A DNA stretch of 64,000 bases from Bdellovibrio bacteriovorus (GTDB taxonomy: Bacteria; Bdellovibrionota; Bdellovibrionia; Bdellovibrionales; Bdellovibrionaceae), in contig NZ_LUKF01000003.1 in assembly GCF_001592755.1 (NCBI RefSeq), positions 62,001 to 126,000 of the forward strand, given 5' to 3'. Both the position numbers and the translations under genes were made by a program. The notes under the pieces were generated by a model that did no database searches, was not told the DNA's origin, and was given only the letters and a program-made list of their open reading frames with translations. This document shows positions 36,830 through 45,788 of the stretch, piece by piece (within the stretch, counting starts at the first letter, position 1; every line of letters begins with the position of its first letter).

Positions 36830-37984
36830 ATGTTAGCAATGGACTATCGCGGGCCGTATCGAGTCCGTGTTGAGGAAAAGCCAGATCCTGTGATTGAACA
36901 TCCCAACGATGCCATCGTCAAGGTCACCCGCTCGTGCATTTGCGGTTCGGACCTGCACCTCTATCACGGGCTGGTGCCTGACACGCGTGTGGGGTCGACG
37001 TTTGGTCACGAGTTCACAGGAATAGTTGTGGAGGTCGGGCCCTCGGTGCAGAATCTTAAAGTGGGTGACCACGTTTTGGTGCCTTTTAATATCTTTTGCG
37101 GATCCTGTTTTTTCTGCAAACGAGAACTCTACAGCAACTGCCATAACACCAATCCCGAAGCCACAGCCGTCGGTGGCATCTTTGGTTATTCACATACTAC
37201 AGGTGGCTATGATGGCGGCCAGGCCGAGTATGTTCGCGTGCCCATGGCGGATGTGGGACCTACAAAAATTCCTTCGGACTTAGACTTAGATGATGCTGTC
37301 CTTCTGACTGATGCCTATCCTACAGGTTATCAAGCGGCAGAGATGGGAGAAATCAAAGAGGGCGACACCGTCGTCATTTTTGGCGCAGGTCCTGTCGGAA
37401 TATTCGCGGCTAAGTCGGCTTGGATTCTTGGTGCAGGTCGAGTCATCGTGGTTGACAATGTCGAGTATCGATTGGAATTCGTAAAGAACTTTGCACATTG
37501 TGAAGTGGTTAACTTTCGAGAAGTAGATGACATGGCTATCCACATAAAAAAAATGACGGATTGGCTGGGAGCAGACGTCTGTATTGATGCCGTCGGTTGC
37601 GAGGCCTCGGGTAACGCCACCCAAAGCATCACCGGTCGAGCCACCATGCTGCAAGGTGGTTCCGCAACTGTTCTGCATTGGTGTATCAACTCTGTCAGAA
37701 AAGGAGGCGTGGTTTCCATCGTCGGAGTTTACGGTCCAACGTTCAATGCGATTCCTATTGGCAACGCTGTAAACAAGGGCCTGACTTTAAGAATGAATCA
37801 AGCCAGCGTAAAAAGACATTTGCCTCGACTGATCGAACACATTCAAGAAGGCCGTATCGAACCTAAGAAGGTGATCACACATAAAGTTCCCTTAGAAGAG
37901 GTTGCCGATGCTTACCATATTTTTTCAAGCAAATTAGACAACTGCATTAAAACCGTGTTGGTACCTCCAGGCGCACCTCACTGA
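36830..37984 (+). CDS. Zinc-dependent alcohol dehydrogenase (formaldehyde-dehydrogenase-like)
   Basis: A 384-residue medium-chain dehydrogenase. Catalytic zinc ligands lie in CICGSDLHLYHG and FGHEF. The structural zinc site is CGSCFFCKRELYSNC (Cys-x2-Cys-x2-Cys-x7-Cys). NAD(P) binding uses VIFGAGPVGIFAAKSA. The long VTRSC...GATVLHWC-type spacing resembles the glutathione-independent formaldehyde dehydrogenase branch, so aldehyde or alcohol detoxification is likely. A small membrane protein gene follows 14 nt downstream. Confidence 0.88.
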   Translation: MLAMDYRGPYRVRVEEKPDPVIEHPNDAIVKVTRSCICGSDLHLYHGLVPDTRVGSTFGHEFTGIVVEVGPSVQNLKVGDHVLVPFNIFCGSCFFCKRELYSNCHNTNPEATAVGGIFGYSHTTGGYDGGQAEYVRVPMADVGPTKIPSDLDLDDAVLLTDAYPTGYQAAEMGEIKEGDTVVIFGAGPVGIFAAKSAWILGAGRVIVVDNVEYRLEFVKNFAHCEVVNFREVDDMAIHIKKMTDWLGADVCIDAVGCEASGNATQSITGRATMLQGGSATVLHWCINSVRKGGVVSIVGVYGPTFNAIPIGNAVNKGLTLRMNQASVKRHLPRLIEHIQEGRIEPKKVITHKVPLEEVADAYHIFSSKLDNCIKTVLVPPGAPH

Positions 37985-37998
37985 AAAAGGAGTATTCT

Positions 37999-38481
37999 AT
38001 GGAGACACAAAAAGATTTTCGGAGCATTCAAGGCTGGGGCGCTGATTTAGATCATAAAAACCGCCCCGCTTATCCCAAAGAGCGTCTTCCCGCCCGAGAT
38101 ATCGGCGTGCATTGGTTAAGTCCGGACTATCAAGACAGAAAAATCGAGATTTTAAAATCCAATGAGCGACCCGAGATGACGCCGGTGTTTGGAACCACCG
38201 TTCCGCCTTCGGGTTTCAGCGGTGTTCTTCGTCGTTGGGCTTTTAAGTTTAGCGAAAATGACGTGCGACACTGGCTCATACTTATAACGGCCGATCGCAT
38301 CAACATGATCGAAGGACTTTTTGATGATTTGTTACGAGGGAAAATTCCAAACGTCTTTAAAGAGATGGGCGGGAAAGCAGAATTCAAATACAACAAAAAA
38401 GGCTTTATTAAAAAAGCAGCCTTTACGGCAGTGGTTCTAGGTGGCGTGAGTTACCTACTCTTAAGAAAAAGAAATCGTTAA
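37999..38481 (+). CDS. Small C-terminally anchored protein, unknown
   Basis: A 160-residue protein, soluble for 130 residues and then one membrane helix (AAFTAVVLGGVSYLLL) with a basic RKRNR tail, so a tail-anchored topology is likely. N-terminal GWGADLDHKNRPAYPKERL is Pro/charged. It follows the alcohol dehydrogenase closely and ends in a strong terminator. No family recognised. Confidence 0.68.
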   Translation: METQKDFRSIQGWGADLDHKNRPAYPKERLPARDIGVHWLSPDYQDRKIEILKSNERPEMTPVFGTTVPPSGFSGVLRRWAFKFSENDVRHWLILITADRINMIEGLFDDLLRGKIPNVFKEMGGKAEFKYNKKGFIKKAAFTAVVLGGVSYLLLRKRNR

Positions 38482-38482
38482 T

Positions 38483-38512
38483 AAAAAAGCGCCTTGATTG
38501 AGGCGCTTTTTT
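38483..38512. terminator. Bidirectional rho-independent terminator
   Basis: A perfect 12-bp inverted repeat with A6 and T6 flanks (AAAAAAGCGCCT / AGGCGCTTTTTT, loop TGATTG). It serves the plus-strand dehydrogenase operon and the convergent ArsR gene. Confidence 0.92.
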
Positions 38513-38837
38513 ATTTTGTTGTTAGAATCACCTCAATCAAACCGGGAAATCTTTTTTCTAGTTCGTCGAGACGTAAAGACACCAGCTTCTTCGTGCCGTC
38601 TTGACGACTGCGGGTGACACCCGCCTCACGCAAAATCTGCATATGATGAGAGAACGTCGCTTTTGTCACTGAATAATCAAAAGAACCGCAAGCAATTTCG
38701 CCCGCAGGGTCCTTAAGAAGCTGCTTCACAACGGAAAGACGCACAGGATCCCCCAGTGCTTTCAGCACTTGTTCCAAACTAATATCTTTGAGCTTCGGAT
38801 GATCGATAGTTTCCATTGTTAGATAAATATCTAACAT
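38511..38837 (-). CDS. ArsR-family transcriptional repressor
   Basis: A 108-residue winged-helix protein: LKALGDPVRLSVVKQLL, then the recognition helix YSVTKATFSHHMQILREAG and wing RQDGTKKLVSLR. No paired-Cys metal site is seen, so a non-metal inducer is likely. If the ATG at 38837 is used, the operator palindrome lies inside codons 1-7; a second ATG at 38816 would place it just upstream. Divergent from an MFS pump gene with matching operator, hence a likely local repressor of the pump and itself. Confidence 0.9.
   Translation of the reverse strand: MLDIYLTMETIDHPKLKDISLEQVLKALGDPVRLSVVKQLLKDPAGEIACGSFDYSVTKATFSHHMQILREAGVTRSRQDGTKKLVSLRLDELEKRFPGLIEVILTTK
38818..38835. promoter_or_regulatory. 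ArsR operator, copy 1
   Basis: GTTAGATA-AA-TATCTAAC is a perfect 8-2-8 palindrome at the start of the ArsR gene. A near-identical copy lies before the MFS gene, which is the strongest argument for it being the repressor's binding site. Confidence 0.75.
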
Positions 38838-38873
38838 TCTTCTTGCGCGGACGCAAGAACAGGTTTATTTATT

Positions 38874-38891
38874 GTTCGATAGGTATCTAAC
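38874..38891. promoter_or_regulatory. ArsR operator, copy 2
   Basis: GTTCGATA-GG-TATCTAAC differs from copy 1 by one arm base and by the two-base centre. It lies 14 nt before the MFS gene start, so bound repressor would block the promoter or translation start region. Confidence 0.75.
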
Positions 38892-38905
38892 AAACGAAGG
38901 TTCTC

Positions 38906-40120
38906 ATGTCTTCCTCTACTCAGCCCTCCTCTCATTCGCTTTCTAAGTCTCTTGTATTGCTTTTAGGTCTGGCGGTCGGCGTTGTCGCTGCCAATCTCTA
39001 TTATGCGCAGCCCCTTGTAGGCCTTATCAGCAAAGCGCTGAATCTGGATCCCTCTATGGCTGGCCTGGTCGTTACGCTCACTCAAGTGGGTTACGGGTTT
39101 GGTGTCCTGATGATTGTTCCTTTAGCGGATATCGTGGAAAATCGGAAACTCATCCTGACAATGATCCTACTTACTATTATCAGCTTGTTGGGATTGGCCT
39201 TCGCGACAAGCCTAGTTCCTTACTTCCTTGCCGCTTTGGCAACGGGACTGGGAGCTTCAACAGTGCAAGTGATTGTTCCTTACGCCGCACACTTAGCGCC
39301 AGAAGCGACTCGAGGTCGTGTCGTCGGAAGTTTGATGAGTGGCTTGATGATCGGTATTATGCTTTCCCGTCCTATCTCTAGCCTTCTGACGGATTTATTT
39401 TCTTGGCATGCGGTTTTTTATTTTTCAGCCGCTCTTATGTTATTGTTGGCGCTCGCTCTTTATAAACTTCTTCCCGAAAGACAACCGACCAATACCGGCA
39501 TTCGCTATTCCAAATTGATGGCCTCGATGGGAAGTCTTTTTGCACAAACACCGGTCCTAAGAAGACGCGCGATCTATCAGGCATTTATGTTTGGAGCATT
39601 TTCTTTATTCTGGACAACAACACCTTTATTGCTTGTTGAGGAGTTTCATCTTTCGCAAACAGCGATCGCTCTTTTTGCATTGGCTGGCGTTGCCGGTGCG
39701 GTTTCGGCGCCTCTTGCTGGACGTATGGCTGATAAAGGATTCAGTCGACAAGCCACGACCGTCGCTATGATTTCAGCTTCCGCTTCATTTTTAATTACGC
39801 ATATCTTTGCGCCAGGCTCTGGATGGGCTTTAGCTGTCCTTGTTTTTGCCGCGATTCTTCTTGATGCCGGCATCACTGCCAACTTGGTGTTGGGGCAACG
39901 TGCGATCTTTTCTCTCTCCGCAGAGCTTCGAGGCCGTCTTAACGGACTTTATGTAGCAACCATTTTCGTGGGTGGTGCTGTCGGAAGTTACGTTGGCGCG
40001 TGGGCCTATGCGCATGGGGGATGGATGCTCACTTCGTGGGTGGGTTTCTTATTTCCGCTGCTCGCATTTATTTATTTCGGAACAGAGTGGTTGACGGGAT
40101 TTCAAAAGGTCTCGCAATAA
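38906..40120 (+). CDS. MFS efflux transporter
   Basis: A 404-residue 12-helix major facilitator. The cytoplasmic loop between helices 2-3 reads LADIVENRKLILT, and motif GVLMIVP precedes it. Helix 4-5 region RGRVVGSLMSGLMIGIMLSRP is typical of the drug/arabinose-type efflux group. With a divergent ArsR repressor and shared operators it is likely an inducible exporter of a toxic compound; substrate unknown. Confidence 0.9.
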   Translation: MSSSTQPSSHSLSKSLVLLLGLAVGVVAANLYYAQPLVGLISKALNLDPSMAGLVVTLTQVGYGFGVLMIVPLADIVENRKLILTMILLTIISLLGLAFATSLVPYFLAALATGLGASTVQVIVPYAAHLAPEATRGRVVGSLMSGLMIGIMLSRPISSLLTDLFSWHAVFYFSAALMLLLALALYKLLPERQPTNTGIRYSKLMASMGSLFAQTPVLRRRAIYQAFMFGAFSLFWTTTPLLLVEEFHLSQTAIALFALAGVAGAVSAPLAGRMADKGFSRQATTVAMISASASFLITHIFAPGSGWALAVLVFAAILLDAGITANLVLGQRAIFSLSAELRGRLNGLYVATIFVGGAVGSYVGAWAYAHGGWMLTSWVGFLFPLLAFIYFGTEWLTGFQKVSQ

Positions 40121-40230
40121 CTCTGTCTTCTGTCTAGGTCCGGGCAAATATAATCTTTACCATAGCCGTCCTGTGTTATCCTCGAGAGGATTTTTAATCA
40201 CTCGTCGCAAGACCTGGAGGCTATTAAAAG

Positions 40231-41922
40231 ATGAAATTCAATGCCCTTCGTTATTTGATCTTGCCGTGGTTTGCACTTTTCTGTTCCATTATCGCGGCCT
40301 TGGTTTTAGATGGTACTGTCATTCACTTTCTTCCTTTCGTTTATGAATATTACTTAGCACTTATCGGTGCTGGTGCCCTGATCTGTCTTTATTTTAATTT
40401 CCGCACGCTGACTAAAGCAGGGATTTGGATTGCACATTCTTTACCGACGCACCTAAGAACAAATCCGTGGTGGTGGTTTGCTCGCGCCGCGGTCGCCATC
40501 GCCTTTGCTTACATTATTTATGGTATGGGAAAAGCGGATTGGGCCCCCGTGGTTTGGCAGGCGGCGGTGATCCCCGTTGTTTCCATGATCTGTCTATTCT
40601 TTGCGATTCGCAGCTTGATGGGCCCTGTCCTTGTCTGGTGCTCGCGTGTTGCTTTTAGCCGCATCTCTGCTTTTATCTTAAGCTGGCCGATCTTTCTTTT
40701 AGTCCCGATTGTTGCTTTGTTTTTAGGAAGAACAATTTCGACGGCGTATCGTGAAAGCCGCCCAGACTTTGCCTTTTCTCAACGAGCCGAGACGCGTTCC
40801 GATGAAACAGAACAAGCTAGCACCGAAGAAAACGCTGAAACTCCTGTCGTCCAAGCGGTTTCGGCCGTAGCTGTAGAACTAAAACATGCCGCTGAGTCCG
40901 GAGAATCCTGCAACGATAAAAATAAACTCGTGCAAAGAACTTTGACTCCGCAGGGTGAAGCTGACTCTGTGTATTGGGCTATTAAAGCTGTTGCCTGTAC
41001 GGAGATGAAGTCTGTCGTCGGACTGCCAAAACTTGCAGACATTATGTTGAAGCATCCAAATTCTGTCGTACGAGCCGCAGCCATCAGTCAAATGATGAAG
41101 TTTGGTGCCGCGAATGTAAAACAAATCGGTTATCTGTTAGTAAAACGCATCACCGACAAAGAACCTCTTCCGGTTATTGAGGCGTCTTCATTAGTGATGC
41201 TAAAACTGGGAGAAGAAGAACGCGCGTGGGTGAGCAAAAGACTGACAAATCTTTTGGACACTCCGAAAACCAGTGCCTTGGCCTCTAAGATCTTGGTGTC
41301 CGAATTAAAAAAGGAAGACGTCGTTAATAACTTCGTCGCTACGAACTTGTCGGAAGAAAGTTCTGAAAAAAATCTGGCGATCAGCATGGTGTGCTCTTTG
41401 CCAGAAAAAGCCCGTCACTTCAACGAAGAACAAATCAACGTCATTGTTGCTTCTATTAAAACTGGCGATGCCGAAGATCCTGCTGTGAAAGCTCTGGAGT
41501 GCTTGGGTCCTGTGGGCCTCACCGCTTTACAAAAAGAAATCTTTACGCCACAAAAAACGGACAAGTCCCTAGCCGCGCGCGCTTTTGCCGAGGTGGAGTG
41601 GAAAGACAGTAAAAGCGTTTTAGAGACCGCAAGCTCCTGTGTGCACGACAAAGAAAATGGTGTTCGTGAATGGTGCAGTCAAGCCCTGGGACAATCTGGA
41701 GCTCCGGCCATTCCTAACATTCTTAAACTTCTAAAATCGGACGACGAAAATCTCAAAGCGGTCGCCACACGGGCTTTAAGTTTTGTCGACGACCCTGCCG
41801 CTAAAGATAAATTGATGGAAGAGCGTTCCAAAAATTCAGGTTGGATGGCCAACAAGAAAAACCTGGAATGGGCTCGTGCCATTGATCATGCTCTGGTCAA
41901 TATGGAAGTATCTCAACACTAG
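40231..41922 (+). CDS. Membrane-anchored HEAT-repeat protein
   Basis: A 563-residue protein. The first 170 residues hold five or six membrane helices (from YLILPWFALFCSIIAALVL to FILSWPIFLLVPIVALFLG). A charged linker follows to about residue 230, then alpha-solenoid repeats of HEAT type (SVVRAAAISQMMKFGAANVK, NLKAVATRALSFVDDPAAKD). The repeats should lie on one side of the membrane and act as a scaffold. Function unknown. The next gene's ribosome site is masked by a hairpin formed just after this stop codon. Confidence 0.78.
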   Translation: MKFNALRYLILPWFALFCSIIAALVLDGTVIHFLPFVYEYYLALIGAGALICLYFNFRTLTKAGIWIAHSLPTHLRTNPWWWFARAAVAIAFAYIIYGMGKADWAPVVWQAAVIPVVSMICLFFAIRSLMGPVLVWCSRVAFSRISAFILSWPIFLLVPIVALFLGRTISTAYRESRPDFAFSQRAETRSDETEQASTEENAETPVVQAVSAVAVELKHAAESGESCNDKNKLVQRTLTPQGEADSVYWAIKAVACTEMKSVVGLPKLADIMLKHPNSVVRAAAISQMMKFGAANVKQIGYLLVKRITDKEPLPVIEASSLVMLKLGEEERAWVSKRLTNLLDTPKTSALASKILVSELKKEDVVNNFVATNLSEESSEKNLAISMVCSLPEKARHFNEEQINVIVASIKTGDAEDPAVKALECLGPVGLTALQKEIFTPQKTDKSLAARAFAEVEWKDSKSVLETASSCVHDKENGVREWCSQALGQSGAPAIPNILKLLKSDDENLKAVATRALSFVDDPAAKDKLMEERSKNSGWMANKKNLEWARAIDHALVNMEVSQH

Positions 41923-41938
41923 ACCTTACGCCTTCGGG

Positions 41939-41974
41939 AAGCTCCTCCTATCTTTGTTTTTGGAGGAGGAGCTT
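41939..41974 (+). promoter_or_regulatory. Hairpin masking the ribosome site of the M23 gene
   Basis: AAGCTCCTCC (41939-41948) is perfectly complementary to GGAGGAGCTT (41965-41974), with a 16-nt loop. The second arm contains the whole Shine-Dalgarno sequence and ends one base before the ATG at 41976. A shifted pairing with GGAGGAG at 41962-41968 is also possible. Such an arrangement would limit translation until melted, bound or processed. It could alternatively act as a weak terminator for the HEAT gene. Confidence 0.65.
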
Positions 41975-41975
41975 T

Positions 41976-43754
41976 ATGAAAGCCCTAAAATTCCCGATCG
42001 CCTGCATTCTTCTTTTTTCGACACCTTCGACATTTGCAGAAAAAAAAGTAAATCTTCGTGGCGTCTATGACGTCAAAATCTATCAAGGCCCTGATCGACT
42101 TTATGAAGATCATGATCAGCACGTCGGCACAGATCCTGGCCAGCCTGCACCGCCTGATAAGAACTTTCCTGGCGATAAAGGCTTGTGTACCGCTCCACGT
42201 GTGGCGAGTGACTGTTGTAATTATAAAATCCTCGATACAGTCGCTAACAAAGAAGTCACTTACAAAGGACCTAAATCGGTTTTTTCAAACGAAACGACCG
42301 CGCGAAATTGGGCGGCGAAACTTCATCCTCAACTGCCCTTCTTTCTTCCGTTTGACGGCACCGAAGTCTCTTTGATTCAAGGTTGGTACTACGATAATGG
42401 CGAAGCCCATTCCGGAGTTGATTCATGGCGAGACTCCGTTCAAGAAGGCACAGACGTTGCCTTTGATGTCGTCGCGGTAGCTCCGGGGCGAGTCGTGACG
42501 AAAATTTGGGACAATTGGTTTGGCAATGTCGTGGTGATCGAACACGTCGCAAAAGACGGCTCGAAGTATCGCAGCTTATACATGCATCTGCGCAACGGCT
42601 ACACTCATGATATAAATGCGGCAAGCGCGATTATTTCTTTAGATCCGAATGCCACAGACAGCTTCGCGAAGTACAGTCGTTACACTCGAACGCACACAAG
42701 CAATTTGTATTGGGGTGAAGAGTCTCACGCCATTGCCGTGAATGTCGGCGACTGGGTCAGCACTGGACAGTATATTGGAAAGTCCGGCAATACAGGCGCC
42801 GGTGGCGTCGGGACGGGACTCAATGATGATGGCACACCGATGGATACAGTTCGTGCGAACAATCACTTGCATTTTATGTTGGCAGTGCCCAATCCTAAGA
42901 ATGCCACCGAATGGGTTTTCCTAGATCCATTTGCCGTTTACGCTCAGATGAATACGGGCTGTTATGCTCCACTGAAAACAATTAACTTTCCGCGCTTCTT
43001 TGCTCCCTACTTTCCTGACTTTCACAACGTCAGCTGGAGTCTCGTTGATTTTTACAAAGGCTACTACACGAATATGGGATTGGGTTTACAAAGCCTGAGC
43101 GTTTACACCTCAGGTGGGTCCGTTAAAGCGGCGGGAACTTTTGACGACAAAGTGGGCTTTCCTTGGGCCGCCGAAGGCTGGTTGAGTGCCAACGAATTTA
43201 ATAAAGCGGTTCACGCCTATGATCTTAAAGGACTTTTACCACGGGAATTGCAAGTGCAAGTGCACAATGGTCAACCGCGCTTTACTGCCTTGTGGAAAAA
43301 GAATTCAGGCCTTCCTTACTACGTGTTTACAAATATGAACGACGCGGACTTTCAAACGAAGTACAACTATCTGGTCATTAATCAGGGCTTCCGCGTGGAA
43401 GATTACGTATCTTATCCCGTCGGAGGCACACGCCGTCATGCCGCCGTTTTTGTGCAAGACGGATTGGAATTTCAAATTTGGTATGGATTAGATCATCAAC
43501 AATATCTTACGAAATCCAGCGAACTTCTTTTACAAGGCTGGAAGAGCACGTCGTTAACAGCGGCCACGTTCTCTAAAGGAGATCGCTTCGGAGGTGTGTG
43601 GATGAAAATGCCAGGTGATTGGGTCACTGTGATGGATATGACGAGTGATGTCTATCAAAGCAAGTACAATGAGATGAGTAATCAAGGATATCGTCTCTGG
43701 AAAGTGCAGGCCTATGGAGCGGGAGGAAAGTTCGGAGCGATTTGGACAAAATAA
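41976..43754 (+). CDS. Exported M23 metallopeptidase with C-terminal tandem repeats
   Basis: A 592-residue exported protein (signal peptide about residues 1-22). The M23 (LytM-like) domain shows HSGVDSW (His/Asp zinc ligands, near residue 145), YRSLYMHL and NNHLHFML (His-x-His near 296). Such enzymes cleave peptidoglycan cross-bridges. From about residue 355 on, five degenerate repeats ending in units such as RFTALWKK, HAAVFVQD, FGGVWMKM and FGAIWTK look like bacterial tandem repeat domain 1, found in secreted bacterial proteins. The start follows GGAGGAGG within a masking hairpin. Confidence 0.87.
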   Translation: MKALKFPIACILLFSTPSTFAEKKVNLRGVYDVKIYQGPDRLYEDHDQHVGTDPGQPAPPDKNFPGDKGLCTAPRVASDCCNYKILDTVANKEVTYKGPKSVFSNETTARNWAAKLHPQLPFFLPFDGTEVSLIQGWYYDNGEAHSGVDSWRDSVQEGTDVAFDVVAVAPGRVVTKIWDNWFGNVVVIEHVAKDGSKYRSLYMHLRNGYTHDINAASAIISLDPNATDSFAKYSRYTRTHTSNLYWGEESHAIAVNVGDWVSTGQYIGKSGNTGAGGVGTGLNDDGTPMDTVRANNHLHFMLAVPNPKNATEWVFLDPFAVYAQMNTGCYAPLKTINFPRFFAPYFPDFHNVSWSLVDFYKGYYTNMGLGLQSLSVYTSGGSVKAAGTFDDKVGFPWAAEGWLSANEFNKAVHAYDLKGLLPRELQVQVHNGQPRFTALWKKNSGLPYYVFTNMNDADFQTKYNYLVINQGFRVEDYVSYPVGGTRRHAAVFVQDGLEFQIWYGLDHQQYLTKSSELLLQGWKSTSLTAATFSKGDRFGGVWMKMPGDWVTVMDMTSDVYQSKYNEMSNQGYRLWKVQAYGAGGKFGAIWTK

Positions 43755-43799
43755 ACACCGCACGCGTTCCAAGGGATTTCGCCAGAAATTTTAAAATTA

Positions 43800-43820
43800 C
43801 AGAGTCTTAAGAAGACTCTG
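43800..43820. repeat. Small perfect hairpin before SBP gene
   Basis: CAGAGTCTT-AAG-AAGACTCTG, with no following T-run. Probably an mRNA processing or weak transcription-attenuation element between the M23 gene and the next gene. Confidence 0.45.
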
Positions 43821-43846
43821 TCCCACTCTTGTTAGAAAACAGGGGC

Positions 43847-44635
43847 ATGCGTACTTTCCTTTTTCTTTTATTCATGGCGATTCTTTCGTCGACAAGTGAG
43901 GCCGCACTTCCAAAAATTATGGTGGAAGATGCGTGGCCTCCGTTTGCATTTAAAAAACAAGGACAACCCGCCGGACTTTCAGTCGATCTTGTACAAGAAG
44001 CTTTTCGTCTGGTTGATGAAAAGCCGCAATTAGTTCAAGTGCCCTATCCGCGATGTCTGGCGTTGACAGCCGCGGGTAAATTCCCTGCCTGTTTTAACTC
44101 CGCGCACAGTTCCGAAATGAATAAAGATTTTCTTTTTCCCAAGGAGTCTTTATTTAAAAGTCGCGGTTTGATTGTTACGAATCTTTCTTCTTCCGCCCGA
44201 CTGAAAATCGAAAGGGTGACGGATTTAGAAGGTCGCAGTGTCGCCCTTCCTACCGGCTTTCCTTTTGGGCCTCAGTTTGACGAAAATAAAAAGATCAAAA
44301 AAATCTTCACGGCTTCGGACTACAACAGTTTGCGTATGCTTAAAGCCAACCGTGTGGCCTTTATCGCCATCGATGAATTCGTTTACTATTATCTGGTGAA
44401 AGAAAATCCCGAATTTCGCAACTTTTCGGTCCTTCTTCTTTTAAGCGAGGAGGATATTTTTGTGCACTTTGCAAAAAATGAAGAAGGTCGACTTTTGTTA
44501 AAAAAGTTTGAAGTGGGTCTGGCTAAGCTAAAAAAATCCCCGCGTTATCAAGAGATTCTTGAGTCATGGATTGGTCCCATCAAAAAAGACCAAGAACAAA
44601 TCTTAACGAGTTTGCCCGAGGCTCCGCCACTTTAA
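43847..44635 (+). CDS. Periplasmic solute-binding protein, SBP_bac_3-like
   Basis: A 262-residue protein with signal peptide (MRTFLFLLFMAILSSTSEA). The bilobal binding fold is marked by MVEDAWPPFAFKKQGQPAGLSVDLVQEAF at the start, where only the first part is quoted in families, and by LPTGFPFG and KANRVAFIAIDEFVYYY later. The family binds amino acids or acts as sensor input. No permease follows, so it may be a stand-alone receptor or degenerate relative. The ATG at 43847 with AGGGG upstream was preferred over a TTG at 43829. Confidence 0.78.
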   Translation: MRTFLFLLFMAILSSTSEAALPKIMVEDAWPPFAFKKQGQPAGLSVDLVQEAFRLVDEKPQLVQVPYPRCLALTAAGKFPACFNSAHSSEMNKDFLFPKESLFKSRGLIVTNLSSSARLKIERVTDLEGRSVALPTGFPFGPQFDENKKIKKIFTASDYNSLRMLKANRVAFIAIDEFVYYYLVKENPEFRNFSVLLLLSEEDIFVHFAKNEEGRLLLKKFEVGLAKLKKSPRYQEILESWIGPIKKDQEQILTSLPEAPPL

Positions 44636-44678
44636 AATCCTCTTTGACCCCTTGACGGTTTTATCTGAAACTTGCCTT

Positions 44679-45503
44679 ATGGCAAAGGAACCGCAAGAAC
44701 TAAAATGGATTGAGAGTTTGCTCCCCGAAGGCGAGTATCGCAGGAAAGCGATGTTCGGCGGATTTATTTATTATATCGAAGACAAAGCGGTTCTTCTTAT
44801 TTTTGAAAGTGAAGGTGGAAGTCGCACTTACAAAGGAAAAAAGTACGACTTCGATCTTTGGAACGGGTGTATGTTTCCCGTCGACAAAGAATTCCAAGAG
44901 CAGGCCTTGCAGCGCTGTCCTTTTTTGATTCCTCATCCCATTCTGCCGAAGTGGCTTTATCTACCCGTTCACACCGAACACTTTGATGAATTGGCAACCG
45001 AGGCTCTTAAGCAAGCCGTTCGCCCGAACAGCTATTGGGGAAGTATTCCGAAATCCAAGTTAAAGGCCAAGAAAGATCCCTTTCGTGGTATCTCTGACAA
45101 GATGGACACCACTCGCCCCCGTATGTTTACCGATGAACCAGCGGAAACGGTTTTGAAGCGGGCCAAAAAAATATCGGACTTGAAGAATCTCGGTGCCGAA
45201 AGCGAAAAGCATTTTCATAAAGCGGGAATAAAAACGCCTCAACAGTTTATCAAGTTAGGCTGGAAGAAGACGCTTCTAAAGTTGATCGCGATGAATCCCA
45301 AGCATCGCCACAGCATCTATGCTTATGCACTCATCGGAGCCCTCACGAATACGGAATTCAATCTTATTTCTCAGGCCGAAAAAGATGAGGCCCGCAGCTT
45401 TGTGCAAGGGCTAGCAAAAAAAGAAAAAGAACTGAAGAAGAAAGCTTTAGCGAAGAAGGCACCTCAAAAGGTCACAAAAAAGAAAACAAAGAGAAAGAAA
45501 TAA
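44679..45503 (+). CDS. TfoX/Sxy-like two-domain protein
   Basis: A 274-residue protein. N-terminal TfoX-like domain (MFGGFIYYIEDKAVLLIF), a linker with KTTRPRMFTDEP-like residues, a C-terminal TfoX_C-like helix-hairpin region (ISDLKNLGAESEKHFHKAGI, TPQQFIKLGWKKTLLKL), and a very Lys-rich tail. Enteric TfoX/Sxy stimulates CRP-dependent competence genes; here the length and tail differ, and no competence genes are adjacent. Domain identification is by eye. Confidence 0.68.
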   Translation: MAKEPQELKWIESLLPEGEYRRKAMFGGFIYYIEDKAVLLIFESEGGSRTYKGKKYDFDLWNGCMFPVDKEFQEQALQRCPFLIPHPILPKWLYLPVHTEHFDELATEALKQAVRPNSYWGSIPKSKLKAKKDPFRGISDKMDTTRPRMFTDEPAETVLKRAKKISDLKNLGAESEKHFHKAGIKTPQQFIKLGWKKTLLKLIAMNPKHRHSIYAYALIGALTNTEFNLISQAEKDEARSFVQGLAKKEKELKKKALAKKAPQKVTKKKTKRKK

Positions 45504-45504
45504 G

Positions 45505-45768
45505 CTATTCTGAGGAAATACGGCGTATCGCGTTTTGTGGAATCTTAGTTCCATCGGACATCACCATGTACTCGATCTTATTCTCTAACACAAAGTCGCT
45601 GATTTTCCCGCGGCAGGTTTTCACTTCTTCGTGAGGTTCACCGTATGTGACAGTCACTTCATAGGATTTTACCGAAATCTCTTCCAGCTCATCGGTGAAA
45701 TCGCAAGTGATTTTGCCCTCAGGTGGCTTTAGATCGATGTGCAGTTTTTGGTCTGATTTCCATTTCAT
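45505..45768 (-). CDS. Small hypothetical beta-rich protein
   Basis: An 87-residue protein starting at the ATG preceded by AAGGA (45768). Beta-rich and acidic (KLHIDLKPPEGKITCDFTD), with two Cys. Lies 20 nt after the TetR gene stop and may be co-transcribed with it. No family recognised. Confidence 0.6.
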   Translation of the reverse strand: MKWKSDQKLHIDLKPPEGKITCDFTDELEEISVKSYEVTVTYGEPHEEVKTCRGKISDFVLENKIEYMVMSDGTKIPQNAIRRISSE

Positions 45769-45788
45769 AGAAGTTCCTTGTTTCGATA

